64,000 bases of DNA, from NCBI GenBank assembly GCA_016708465.1, contig JADJFT010000008.1:186001-250000 (forward strand). The letters run 5' to 3'. Positions 8,244 to 17,974 of this stretch are shown piece after piece (positions within the stretch are counted from its first letter, which is position 1; every line of letters begins with the position of its first letter). Origin of the DNA: Rhodanobacteraceae bacterium (GTDB lineage Bacteria; Pseudomonadota; Gammaproteobacteria; Xanthomonadales; Ahniellaceae). A program made the translations under genes and the position numbers. The notes beneath the pieces were generated by a model that was not told the DNA's origin, did no database searches, and saw nothing but the letters and a program-made list of their open reading frames with translations.

Positions 8244-10270
8244 ATGACCTCCCGATTCCTGCCGCTCGCTGCCGCGATCACGCTTGCACTGTCCTTCTCC
8301 GTTGCCGCCACGTCGAATCAACGCGGCCTCGACAAGGCCAATTTCGACACCTCGACCGCAGCCTGCGCCGATTTTTACCAATTCGCGAACGGCAATTGGA
8401 TGAAGAACAATCCGATTCCCGACGCATATTCGTCCTGGGGCATGATGAACGAGCTGTCCGAGCGAAATCTCGACGTGCTCAAGCAAATTCTCGAAGCAGC
8501 GAAGAATGCGGACTCGAAGCCGGGTTCGGTCCAGCAGAAGATCGGCGACTTTTATGCTGCGGCGATGGATGAAACGAGCATCGAGAAGGCCGGTTTCGAG
8601 CCGATCCGGTCGGACCTTGCCGAGATCGACGCGCTGAAGGATCGCGCCGGGCTGGCCACACTGATCAATCGCTGGCACGCGAATGGCCTGAGTGTGCTGT
8701 TCGGGTTCGACAAAGAAGCGGATCTGAAGAATTCGGCGATGAATATTGCCTATGCCAGCCAAGGCGGACTCGGTCTGCCGGATCGTGACTACTACACCAA
8801 GGACGATGCCGATTCGAAGGCGCTGCGCGCGAAGTACGTCGCACACGTCGAGCGCATGCTGAGCTTGATCGGTACCGATGCGAAGCAGGCGAAAATCGAT
8901 GCGGCAGCGATCATGGCGCTGGAAACGCGATTGGCAACGGCGTCGCTGACCCAGCTCGAACTGCGCGATCCGAGCAAGAGCTACAACATCGTCGCGCTGG
9001 ATGCCGCCAACAAAGCGATGCCGCATTTCGACTGGAACGCGCTGCTCGCCGCGATCGACCGCAAGGACATCACCACGTTCTCATTTTCTCATCCAGTGTT
9101 TTTCGCCGAGATGGACAAAGCCTTGGCTGATACACCGATCTCCGCTTGGCAGGCTTACCTGCGCTGGCACTTGATCGACACGGCAGCACCGTATCTATCA
9201 ACGGCCTTTGTCAATGCAGATTTCGATTTTTCCGGCCGTACGCTGCGTGGTGCGAAGGAATTACGTCCGCGCTGGAAACGTGCGGTTGACGCCGTGAATG
9301 GCAATCTCGGTGAAGCGCTGGGTGAATTGTTCGTCGCCAAAGCCTTTCCGCCGGAAGCCAAGGCCGAAATGTTGAATCTGGTCCAGAATCTTCAGAAGGC
9401 GCTGAAGGCGCGCCTGCTCAAGCTTGACTGGATGAGCGATGCGACCAAGCAGGAAGCGCTGGCGAAGTTCGAGACGTTCACGCCGAAGATCGGCTATCCA
9501 GACAAATGGCGCGATTACACCAAGCTCGACATCTCGCGCCAGCACTACTGGCATAACGTGCGCGCCGGTATCGCCTTAGAAACCAAACGTCAGTTCGCCC
9601 AGATCGGGCAGCCGGTCGACAAGACGGAGTGGGGCATGTCGCCGCAGACGGTCAATGCCTACTACAACCCGCAGGCGAACGAGATCGTGTTCCCGGCCGC
9701 GATCCTGCAGCCGCCGTACTTTGATCTGACTGCCGATGCGGCATTGAACTACGGTGCTATCGGCGGCGTCATCGGCCACGAAATCATGCATGGCTTCGAC
9801 GATCAGGGCAGCCAGTTCGACGCCAAGGGCAACCTGCGCATGTGGTGGACCGACGCGGACCGCGCCAAGTTCACCGAACGTACCGACAAACTGGTCAAAC
9901 AGTTCGATGGCTTCGTCGCGCTCGAAGACCTGCACGTCAACGGCAAGCTCACGCTCGGTGAAAACATCGCCGATCTGGGTGGCCTGCTGGTCGCCTATGA
10001 CGCTTGGCGCGCAGCGACTGAAAATCAGCGTCTTGCGCCGATCGATGGCATCACGCCGGAACAGCGCTTCTTTCACGGGTGGGCGCAGGGCTGGCGCCGC
10101 TTGCACACCCACAGGACCTCAAGCTGCGTCTGAATACCGACGTTCACGCACCTGCCCGGTTTCGTGTCCTTGGGCCATTCGCGAACATCGATACCTTCGC
10201 CACCGCATTCGAATGCAAAGCCGGCGACAAGATGGTTGCCAAGCCGGATGACAAGGTCGTGATCTGGTAA
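8244..10270 (+). CDS. pepO: M13 family metallopeptidase, frameshifted near the C-terminus
   Basis: A neprilysin/PepO-type zinc peptidase with a signal peptide (about 1-22), so exported. Zinc motif HEIMH is at about 512-516 within GVIGHEIMHGFDDQG and the third ligand lies in GENIADLGG. The frame entered at 8244 ends at 10133 after GWAQGWRRL, but the missing family C-terminus (AHPQDLKLRLNTDVHAPARF to DDKVVIW) continues in another frame up to 10270. One missing base at about 10101-10104 explains this. Joined length is about 675 residues, normal for the family. An HGW in place of the usual IGW precedes the break. Either an assembly error or a recent lesion. Confidence 0.9.
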
Positions 10271-10298
10271 GCCACCGTTGTTTTGGTGACAACGCCAG

Positions 10299-10316
10299 CG
10301 GCACCGTGAGGTGCCG
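10299..10316. terminator. Hairpin between the M13 peptidase and AEC genes
   Basis: A 7-bp inverted repeat CGGCACC/GGTGCCG with a GTGA loop lies between two convergent genes. TTGTGCGTTT follows on the plus strand. It could serve the M13 gene and possibly both. Confidence 0.5.
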
Positions 10317-10325
10317 TTGTGCGTT

Positions 10326-11231
10326 TCAGGTCATGCACCAGGTCCAGAATGGCAGCGTAATCAGCGCGAGCACGCTGCCATAGCCGACCAGTGCGGCGGC
10401 GAGGCCGGGGGCGAGGCGGTGCGAGATCGCGAGTGCGCTGGCGGTAATCATCGGTGGCATCGCCGTCTCCAGCACGAGCGCATCGGCGGCGACGCCGTCG
10501 TTGTGCGTCAGTGCCATCAGAGCGAGCACGCAGCCCGGCAGCACGATGAGTTTGAGCAGCAGACCGACACTGAGCGGCCGTAGTTCATCGCGCGGTAGGC
10601 GCAAGTTCAAGCTCAAACCGACGGCGAGCACCGCGATTGGTAGTAGCGTATCGGCCAGTTTCAACAACACCTTCGCGGCCCATTCTGGAGGTGCCGCTGG
10701 CATCACCGTCAAGGCCAGAATCAGCGCCAGCAAGGGTGGAAAACGCAGCGCCTTGCGCAACACGATTGCTGGCGTCGGGCGCGCATCGCCAGCGTAGCGC
10801 GCCAATACCCACAGTCCCCAAGTGGTGAGGATCAAAAACTACCCTAACTGATCGTAAATCACCGCATAGGGCAGGGCGTCGCGCCCGAGCAGCGCTTCGG
10901 TGAGTGGGTAACCAAGGAATGACGTGTTGCCGAGTGGCACGCAGAGCAGCAGCACGGCACGTTCGTCATTGCGCAATCGCAGCCAACGTGCGATCGGCAC
11001 AATCGCCGCGATGCTGAGTCCGAGTACCAGCCATGGCACCAGCGCGACGCCGACGATATCCGCTCCGAACCGCAGTTTCGGAACGTGGTGCAGAATGGCC
11101 GCCGGCAGACACAACACGAGCACGAACTGGTTCAGCACTTCGGCGGCGTTGTCCGGAAGCACGCGCGTGCGCGCACAGAGGTAGCCGAGCGCGAGCATTA
11201 ACAGCACGAACAGCAAGGCGTCGAAATTCAT
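10326..11231 (-). pseudogene. AEC family transporter interrupted by an in-frame amber codon
   Basis: Two pieces of a membrane transporter of the auxin efflux carrier/malonate permease family lie in the same frame, divided by one TAG at 10839-10841. The N-terminal piece starts MNFDALLFVLLMLALGYL at 11231 and ends AVIYDQLG; the next codons give FLILTTWGLW, and the rest runs to 10326. The family usually has LGSF at this place, so TCG to TAG is a likely single change. Without the stop the protein would be about 301 residues with about ten membrane helices, a normal length. It lies 34 bp downstream of the Pit gene. Confidence 0.85.
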
Positions 11232-11265
11232 CGTTTTCGACGCCGATTTCGGTGTCGCCTCGGAA

Positions 11266-12396
11266 TCAATCGATCCAGCCGAGCGAGCGGCCACACAGCA
11301 CCATCAAATAGGCGAGCCCGCCGGCCGCAGGAATGGTCAGGATCCAAGCCCAGATGATGCGTTCGATGATGTTCCATTTCACTGCCTTCGGATTCTTCGC
11401 GAAGCCGACGCCCATGATCGCGGTCGAAATGCTGTGGGTCGTCGACACTGGCATACCGAAATGCGCGGCAACGGTCAGGATCGTTGCGGAACTGGTTTCC
11501 GCTGCAAATCCGTCGATTGGGTGCAACTTCACCATTTTGTGCCCCAGCGTCTTGATGATGCGCCAACCGCCGGCCGCGGTGCCCATCGCCATCACGATCG
11601 CGCAAGCGAACACGATCCACGTATCGATGTCGTCGCCGTTGCCATTCGGGTGCAGGAAGGCCAGCCAGCCCGGTAGGTCATTGAGCGTGCCGGCGGCTTC
11701 GGCACCGACCAACGCCAGCGCGATGATGCCCATGGTCTTCTGTGCATCATTGGTGCCGTGTGCGAAACCCATGTAGGCCGCGCTAACGATCTGTGCCTTG
11801 CCGAAAATCGCATTGACCCAGCGTGGACGCGATACGCGCGCCATCCAACCGCCAGCCCCGTTCATCGTGCTGATCACCGCCATGAATGTGCCTATGATCA
11901 AGACGCCGAGCATAAACCCGGCGACCGGTGACGAAATCATCGGCATCACGACCTTCCAGAGAATGCCTTTGTTCTGTGTCCAGTCGCCGGCGGTCTGCGA
12001 CCAGATTAAGGCGCCGAAATCGCCATGTGTGGCCGCGACGGCAGCGCCGCACAGCCCACCAACCAGCGCGTGGCTGGATGAAGACGGCAGACCCAGCCAC
12101 CAAGTAATCAAGTTCCAGATGATGCCGCCGGTCAGCGCGCAAATCAGAATGCCAGAGCCGACGGCAACGACATTGGTGTCGATCAATCCAGACGAGATCG
12201 TCTTCGCCACGGCGGTGCCGGCGAGCGCGCCGATCAGGTTCATGACCGCGGCCAGCACGACCGCTTGGCGCGGCGTCAGTACCTTGGTCGCGACGACGGT
12301 CGCAATCGAGTTTGCGGTGTCGTGGAAACCATTGATGTATTCGAAGACCAATGCGACCGTGATGACGGTCAGCAAGATCAGAAGGGCGGAGGTCAC
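11266..12396 (-). CDS. pit: Inorganic phosphate transporter, Pit family
   Basis: A 376-residue inner-membrane permease for metal-phosphate/H+ symport. The N-terminal PD001131-type signature FEYINGFHDTANSIATVVAT and the repeated C-terminal FAHGTNDAQKTMGIIAL are the two inverted-repeat family motifs, and about ten hydrophobic helices can be seen. It follows the DUF47 gene by 8 bp in the same direction, the common accessory-permease pairing, and is itself followed by the AEC gene. Confidence 0.93.
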   Translation of the reverse strand: MTSALLILLTVITVALVFEYINGFHDTANSIATVVATKVLTPRQAVVLAAVMNLIGALAGTAVAKTISSGLIDTNVVAVGSGILICALTGGIIWNLITWWLGLPSSSSHALVGGLCGAAVAATHGDFGALIWSQTAGDWTQNKGILWKVVMPMISSPVAGFMLGVLIIGTFMAVISTMNGAGGWMARVSRPRWVNAIFGKAQIVSAAYMGFAHGTNDAQKTMGIIALALVGAEAAGTLNDLPGWLAFLHPNGNGDDIDTWIVFACAIVMAMGTAAGGWRIIKTLGHKMVKLHPIDGFAAETSSATILTVAAHFGMPVSTTHSISTAIMGVGFAKNPKAVKWNIIERIIWAWILTIPAAGGLAYLMVLCGRSLGWID

Positions 12397-12404
12397 GTGT
12401 GCTC

Positions 12405-13034
12405 TCAGCTGTTCTTGAGGACGATGTGATAAACCACGTTGCCAGCGTCACGGCAGCGGTCGATCGCTTTTTCGATGATCTCGAACAGGTCCTTGCGAAT
12501 CAAATAGCGCACCGGGTCGGCCTCGTCTTTGTAAAGCTCACGGTATAGATCAAGAATCAACCGATCAGCTTCCGATTCGATCGCCTGCAGTTCGTCGTAC
12601 ATCGCCTTGTAGGTCTCGATCGCCATGCCGCGACGGAGTTCGCGGACCATGCGCACGACTACACCAGCGGCTTTTTCCAGCATTGCTGCACGCGGTGCAA
12701 AATCAACCTGGCCGACGCGGTCGGTGGTCAGCGCGTAGCGTTCGGCGAATTTCTCGACGGCCTTTGGAATCTTGTACAGCGCAGCGCTGAGCGCTTCGAT
12801 GTCCTCGCGTTCGATCGCGGTAACGAAGGTATTGATCAGTTCATGGCTGATCTGCGCGGCCAATTCCTTTTCGCGGTTGCGGGTACGAGTAAATTCCGCC
12901 AGCGAACCGCTTTTGCCCTGATGACCGAGCAGAGCGGTCAACGCCTTGGTCGATTCGTGCGCGGCTTCCGCGGATTGCTCCAGCAAGCTGAAGAAGCGGT
13001 CGCCTTTTCCGAAGATCGTCTGCAGTGAAAACAT
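12405..13034 (-). CDS. DUF47/PhoU-like Pit accessory protein
   Basis: A 209-residue all-helical cytosolic protein (starts MFSLQTIFGKGDRFFSLLEQ) of the DUF47/TIGR00153 family, which resembles PhoU and is usually encoded beside Pit permeases. Visible family segments are FVTAIEREDIEALS and the C-terminal DLFEIIEKAIDRCRDAGNVVYHIVLKNS-like helix. It probably modulates the phosphate permease encoded just downstream. A PHO-box-like sequence lies about 60 bp before its ATG. Confidence 0.92.
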   Translation of the reverse strand: MFSLQTIFGKGDRFFSLLEQSAEAAHESTKALTALLGHQGKSGSLAEFTRTRNREKELAAQISHELINTFVTAIEREDIEALSAALYKIPKAVEKFAERYALTTDRVGQVDFAPRAAMLEKAAGVVVRMVRELRRGMAIETYKAMYDELQAIESEADRLILDLYRELYKDEADPVRYLIRKDLFEIIEKAIDRCRDAGNVVYHIVLKNS

Positions 13035-13094
13035 GGTGTGGACTCGTGTCGGGAGGGGAATGGGTGGCTTGATCGCGGTTTGCGATCGTAGGGT

Positions 13095-13112
13095 ATGAGC
13101 AATAGATTACAG
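13095..13112 (-). promoter_or_regulatory. Candidate PHO box upstream of DUF47-pit
   Basis: On the minus strand the bases CTGTAAT, then CTAT, then TGCTCAT resemble the PhoB repeat pair CTGTCAT-N4-CTGTCAT with 11 of 14 repeat positions matching. It lies about 60 bp before the DUF47 start, a sensible place for phosphate control. Short degenerate sites arise by chance, so this is only suggestive. Confidence 0.35.
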
Positions 13113-13178
13113 TCACGTGACTTGGATCGGGTTTGCCGACCACTACTCGCGACGCCAGACCGCTAAGCTCTCAAACGC

Positions 13179-13928
13179 ATGGACCTCAATGAATTCCTGA
13201 CCTTTGCGGCGATCGGTTTCGCCGCCCAGATTGTCGACGGCGCGCTCGGCATGGGCTTTGGCTTGGTCTCGAACTCAGTACTACTCGCGATCGGGACGCC
13301 GCCGGCTGCTTCCAGCGCCGCGATCCATATTGCCAAAGTATTCACCGGCGGCGCCTCGGCGCTGTCGCACGCATGGTTCCGCAATATCGACCGGCGCGTG
13401 TTTCTGCATTTGGTGCTGCCAGGCATGATCGGCGGTCTGATCGGTGCAGTCGTGCTGCAGCGGGCGCCGCCAGCGCTGTTGCGCATCGCGATTAGCGCCT
13501 ATCTGGCACTGATGGGCCTGTGGTTACTACTGAGAGCGATCCGTAAGCGCGTTACGCACAAGCGGGTGCATGCGCTGGGCGCGCATGGCACTGGCTTGGT
13601 CGCCGGCACGCTGGACGCGATCGGCGGCGGCGGCTGGGGCACCGTCGTCACCTCCTCGCTGATCGCGCAGGGCGCTGAGGCCCGTTATGCCGTCGGCACC
13701 ACCAATGCCGCCGAATTCTTTGTCGCCATCGCGATCAGTGCTGCGTTGACAGCGAGTTTCGGCGTGGTGCCTTGGGTGTGGCTGAGTGGTTTGATCGCTG
13801 GCGGCATCCTGGCAGCACCATTTGCAGCGTGGATGACACGACATCTGCAGATGCGGTTGCTGACTGGCATGGTAGGCTTTGCCGTTATTGCGTTGAGCGT
13901 GCACTCGCTCTGGCGCCTGCTGCGCTGA
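13179..13928 (+). CDS. TSUP family (TauE/SafE) membrane permease
   Basis: A 249-residue polytopic inner-membrane protein of the sulfite exporter TauE/SafE family. The first half has AAQIVDGALGMGFGLVSNSVL and the repeat half has GTLDAIGGGGWGTVVTSSLIAQG followed by VGTTNAAEFFVAIAISA, the two inverted family signatures. About eight hydrophobic segments are visible. Substrate is not predictable; organosulfur or sulfite anions are typical. It is divergent from the DUF47-pit genes and 4 bp from the next gene, suggesting one transcript with the CNNM protein. Confidence 0.9.
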   Translation: MDLNEFLTFAAIGFAAQIVDGALGMGFGLVSNSVLLAIGTPPAASSAAIHIAKVFTGGASALSHAWFRNIDRRVFLHLVLPGMIGGLIGAVVLQRAPPALLRIAISAYLALMGLWLLLRAIRKRVTHKRVHALGAHGTGLVAGTLDAIGGGGWGTVVTSSLIAQGAEARYAVGTTNAAEFFVAIAISAALTASFGVVPWVWLSGLIAGGILAAPFAAWMTRHLQMRLLTGMVGFAVIALSVHSLWRLLR

Positions 13929-13932
13929 ACCC

Positions 13933-15234
13933 ATGTCGCTTGAACTCATTATCGTCCTCTTGCTGATTCTCCTGAACGGCTTCTTCGCGTTGTCGGAGAT
14001 GGCTGTGATGACGGCGCGCAAAACGCGTCTGCGCCAGCGTGCGGGCGACAGCCGCGGCGCGCGCATCGCGCTGGAACTGGCGGAGAGTCCCGAACGATTC
14101 TTGTCGTCGGTGCAGGTCTGGATTACCTTGATCGGTATTCTCACCGGCTATTTTGGCGGCGAATCGATTGCCACCGCATTGCGCGATGAACTGGCGCAGA
14201 TTCCGTGGATCGCCCAACACGCGCAAGCGGTCAGTGTCGGCGTCAGCGTCGGCATTATCTTGTTCGTCTCGGTCGTTGTCGGCGAACTGGTGCCGAAGCG
14301 GCTTGCCATCGTCCGCCCGGAAAAGATCGCCACTGCGGTCGCGATTCCGATGCGCATTCTGGCAACTGCGGCGGCGCCAGCAGTCAGTTTGTTGAGCGTG
14401 ACGACGGAGGCGCTGTTCAAACTATTCCCGGTCAAGCACGGCAAGGACAGCGACGTCACTGAGGAAGAGATCAAGATGCTGGTGGCGGAAAGCCACGAGC
14501 AAGGCGTTATCGATATCGATGAACGCAACATGGTCAACCGCGTCCTCAATCTCGGCGACCGCACCGTCGATAGTCTGATGACACCACGTACCCGTATTGC
14601 TTGGCTCGATGCCGCCGCGTCGCTGGACGAAAATCTCGCGGTGTTGCGCGAATCACGACACTCGCGCTATCCGGTGTACAAGGGCGGTGACCAAGAAGTA
14701 CTCGGCGTGGTCGAGACCAAGATGATGGTCGCCGAACTCGCGTCCGGACACACGCCCGAACTGTTCCGGGAACTGCAGCCGCCGCTGTTCGTGCCGGAAG
14801 CCGCGAAGGCGATGCAATTGCTCGATCAGATGCGCGAAAGCGAAGCTGCGTTGGCCTTTGTCGTCGATGAATACGGTGACATCCAAGGCATGGTCACGAT
14901 GGGTGACTTGATGGGTGCGGTGTTTGGTCGCCTGGCACATGCGATCGAAGCCAACGAGCAGCCGATCGTGCAGCGCAGCGATGGCTCCTGGCTGATCGAC
15001 GGCAGTTTGCCGGTTCAGGACTTGCGTGAATTGCTCGGTCTTGATGAATTGCCGCATGAATCCGATCAGGAATACCGCACTTTGGCTGGCATGTTCATGG
15101 TGCAGTTCGGTCGTATTCCGGCGGTTGGCGAGCATTTCGCATTCGGCGGTTTTCGCTTCGAGGTCATCGATCTCGATGGCGCGCGTATCGACAAGGCATT
15201 GGTTGCGCCGCTACTACCGACTGCAGCCGGCTGA
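13933..15234 (+). CDS. CNNM/CorC-type membrane protein with CBS domains
   Basis: A 433-residue protein with an N-terminal DUF21 membrane domain (about 1-190, with VGELVPKRLAIVRPE), a CBS pair (about 205-335, with DSLMTPRTRIAWLD and AFVVDEYGDIQGMVTMGDLMG), and a C-terminal CorC_HlyC domain (about 345-430). This is the YtfL/YoaE class often called hemolysin family protein, linked to Mg2+ or Co2+ efflux. Its stop overlaps the ATG of the ExoD-like gene. Confidence 0.93.
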   Translation: MSLELIIVLLLILLNGFFALSEMAVMTARKTRLRQRAGDSRGARIALELAESPERFLSSVQVWITLIGILTGYFGGESIATALRDELAQIPWIAQHAQAVSVGVSVGIILFVSVVVGELVPKRLAIVRPEKIATAVAIPMRILATAAAPAVSLLSVTTEALFKLFPVKHGKDSDVTEEEIKMLVAESHEQGVIDIDERNMVNRVLNLGDRTVDSLMTPRTRIAWLDAAASLDENLAVLRESRHSRYPVYKGGDQEVLGVVETKMMVAELASGHTPELFRELQPPLFVPEAAKAMQLLDQMRESEAALAFVVDEYGDIQGMVTMGDLMGAVFGRLAHAIEANEQPIVQRSDGSWLIDGSLPVQDLRELLGLDELPHESDQEYRTLAGMFMVQFGRIPAVGEHFAFGGFRFEVIDLDGARIDKALVAPLLPTAAG

Positions 15235-15882
15235 TGGGTATGCGAAAACGCACGCCGCGCCCGAAGCCGCCGCGCGTATCGGAGTTGTTGGGTGTGACGC
15301 TTGCCGCGTGGGACCAAGAGCGCATCGAATTCGGGCAACTAGTCGATGCGATCCACGAGCGTGGCTTCGGCGCCCTGATCCTGCTCACGGCGTTGCCCTG
15401 CCTGATTCCGGTTCCGGTCGGTTTCATGGGCGGAATTTTTGGCACTTTGCTGAGTTTGATTGGTTTGCAGATGATGGTCGGCTTCGATCATCCGTGGCTA
15501 CCGGGCTTCGTGCGCCGGATACAGATTCCGAAAACATCGGTGGCCAAGTTTGTGCAGGTGCTGGACCCGTGGTTGTTGCGTATCGAGAAGCTGTGCAAAA
15601 CCGAGCTGGACGTTCTTCCTCAATCGTCGTGCGCACCGCTTTACCGGATTGCTGCTGGTGTTTCTTGGTATCGAACTGGCACTGCCGGTACCGATGACAA
15701 ACATGCCGTTTGCGATCGCGATGATCGGCTATGCCATGGCATTGCTCGAAGGCGACGGGCGTTGGCTGGCGGCATTGTGGGCGGTGACATTGATCCAGAT
15801 TGGTGCTGCATTCTGGTTTGGCGATTGGGTAGTGATGCATCTCGGTGGATTCATCGAGAGCGTGCGTAGCCTGTTCAGCTGA
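15234..15882 (+). CDS. exoD: ExoD-like exopolysaccharide synthesis protein, frameshifted
   Basis: A small membrane protein of the ExoD family. The first frame gives MGMRKRTPRPKPPRVSELLG through LPCLIPVPVGFMGGIFGTLL and stops making sense after LCKTELDV. The second frame continues FFLNRRAHRFTGLLL, then LALPVPMTNMPFAIAMIG and the last helices to 15882. One extra base (or two missing) at about 15610-15613 explains the switch. The joined product is about 215 residues with two similar hairpin halves, as in the family. Its 3' end overlaps the convergent GGDEF-EAL gene by eight bases. Confidence 0.82.
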
Positions 15883-17974
15883 TCGGCACGACGTTGGTCT
15901 GGCTGCGGTCGCCGTAGCGCTGGGCGATGATGAGTTCAACCAGCTTTTCGCTGTGTGTCGGTTCGCCGAACCAGTAGCCCTGACCGTAGGGGCAGTCGAG
16001 TTGTTCGAGCACTTCGGCCAGCGCCGCCGATTCGACGCCTTCGGCGACCACCGTGATGTCCAGTGAGCGTGCCATCGCGATGATGGCGCTGGTCAAGGCG
16101 ACGTCGTGGCGGTCAGTGAGCAAGTCGGTGACGAAGCTACGGTCGATCTTCACGCCTGACACGGGTACGCGGCGCAAGTGATTTAGCCCAGAGAAGCCGG
16201 TGCCGAAATCGTCAAGCCACAATTTCACGCCAATGCCGTGCAAGGTTTCGAGTGCGATGATGGCGCCGGATTCGCCATCCAGCAGCGAGCTTTCGGTGAG
16301 TTCCAGATGCAGCAGTTCTGGCGCAAGGCCAGTGTCGGCCAGAACTTGCGCGACGCGTGCCGGAAAGCGATGGTCGCGTAACTGCTTGACCGAGACGTTG
16401 ACTGAAACGAACGGGGCACGCCCGGCACTGCGCGGCCAGCGCACCGCTGTCTCGCAGGCAGTACGCAGGGCAAAATCACCCAATGCATCGATCAGGCCGA
16501 CGTCTTCAGCGATTCCGACAAACAACGCGGTCGATATCAGACCACGACTTGGGTGATGCCAGCGCAACAGTGCCTCGGCACCGTGGATGTGGCCGCTGTC
16601 GAAGTCGATGATTGGCTGATAGTGAAGCTTCAATTCGTCGTGATCGATGGCCTCGCGCAGGTCTTGTTCGATCGCAAGACGGTCTTCGGCGAGACGCGTC
16701 AGGTAGTTCGTGAAGTAGCGCGTACAGTTGCGGCCTTGAACTTTCGCCAAGTACATCGCGATGTCGCCGTTCTTGATCAGGCGTGAGGCATCGGCGGCAT
16801 CTTCCGGGAAGGAAGTGATGCCGATACTGGCGCTGACATGCAACAACTGGTCGGCGATGTTCAGCGGGATACGCAACGACGAGAGCAGCAGTTCGGCGAT
16901 TTCGCCAGCGCGGCGGCGTGCGTCGCGGCCGGACATCAGCAACACGAATTCATCGCCGCCGAAACGTGCGATGAAGCCTTGTTCGCCTGGGTGTTCACTG
17001 TGCAGCACGTCACTGAAGCGCCGCGCCACAGTCGCCAGTATTTCGTCGCCGACATCGTGGCCGAGGGTGTCATTGATGCGCTTGAAGTCGTCGAGGTCGA
17101 TGAATAGCAATGCAAGTTCGCCATCCTCCACGGCTTGTGCTTGCTCGATCGCCTCGTCGATTCGCTGACGCAGTGCAATTCGATTCGGCAGTCCGGTGAG
17201 TGCGTCGATGCCACCAAGTTGCTGCAATTCGCGTTCGAACCCGACCAAGCGTTGCTCGACGCGGGCGAGTGCGGTGTTCGGGTCGACGTCGATCGCGGCA
17301 CCGGCGTGGACACGCGCAAGTTGCTGTAGACGCGCGTCGGTGCGCAGTTGTGGGGTGACGAAGCGGCGGTCGCCGTATCCAAGCAGTCCAACGAAACCTG
17401 CGATCACGCTCGCCAGCAGAAGTGCATCGAGCCAAGGCGGCATGACCACGGCAGCAGTCAGCGGTGCGGCCAGTGTATCGCCGCGCTTCAGGGCGAGACG
17501 CAGGGTGGCGATGCGTTGGTCGCCGAGCGTTATCGGGTGGGCGACTTCGACAAAGTGTTCAGTCACGAACACCGTCGGACGCGTTACCGCAGCGGCTGCG
17601 GTGGCGAATTCATCGTCCGGCAGCTGGCCGAACTGTGCAATGCTGTCCCGGCCATCGTGCAAAATCCGGCCATCGCGGTCGATCAGCAACACGTAGCCGA
17701 TGTCGTCATGGTTCAGCGCACCGCCGAGCACTTCGCCGATACGTTGCAGGTCGAAAAAATAAATCGGGTTGACCAGCGATTCGGCGAGCAGGCTGGCGGC
17801 GACCTTGGCGCGTTCGGCCAAGGCCTCTTCAGCCAATGCGAATTCACGTTGCGTGGCCGCATTCGCAATGACATGCGTCTGCATACGGTGCTGCTGAAGT
17901 GCATAGAAGGCCACCGCCAGCAACAGGCTAGTCACGAGGCTGCCGAGCAACCACCAACGTTGCCGCAAGCTCAT
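15875..17974 (-). CDS. Membrane GGDEF-EAL protein (cyclic-di-GMP turnover)
   Basis: A 699-residue inner-membrane signalling protein. Helix 1 is at about 7-26 and helix 2 at about 175-197, enclosing a periplasmic sensor of about 150 residues. A GGDEF domain follows with DALTGLPNR and intact GGDEF (about 339-343), but no RxxD inhibitory site is seen upstream. The EAL domain has EALLRW, NVSVKQL, LELTES, LDDFGTGFSGL, KIDRSFV and VVAEGVE, so both catalytic halves look intact. The gene overlaps the PhnD-like gene by four bases, which suggests a sensor pair like NspS-MbaA in Vibrio, by analogy. Confidence 0.93.
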   Translation of the reverse strand: MSLRQRWWLLGSLVTSLLLAVAFYALQQHRMQTHVIANAATQREFALAEEALAERAKVAASLLAESLVNPIYFFDLQRIGEVLGGALNHDDIGYVLLIDRDGRILHDGRDSIAQFGQLPDDEFATAAAAVTRPTVFVTEHFVEVAHPITLGDQRIATLRLALKRGDTLAAPLTAAVVMPPWLDALLLASVIAGFVGLLGYGDRRFVTPQLRTDARLQQLARVHAGAAIDVDPNTALARVEQRLVGFERELQQLGGIDALTGLPNRIALRQRIDEAIEQAQAVEDGELALLFIDLDDFKRINDTLGHDVGDEILATVARRFSDVLHSEHPGEQGFIARFGGDEFVLLMSGRDARRRAGEIAELLLSSLRIPLNIADQLLHVSASIGITSFPEDAADASRLIKNGDIAMYLAKVQGRNCTRYFTNYLTRLAEDRLAIEQDLREAIDHDELKLHYQPIIDFDSGHIHGAEALLRWHHPSRGLISTALFVGIAEDVGLIDALGDFALRTACETAVRWPRSAGRAPFVSVNVSVKQLRDHRFPARVAQVLADTGLAPELLHLELTESSLLDGESGAIIALETLHGIGVKLWLDDFGTGFSGLNHLRRVPVSGVKIDRSFVTDLLTDRHDVALTSAIIAMARSLDITVVAEGVESAALAEVLEQLDCPYGQGYWFGEPTHSEKLVELIIAQRYGDRSQTNVVPIS

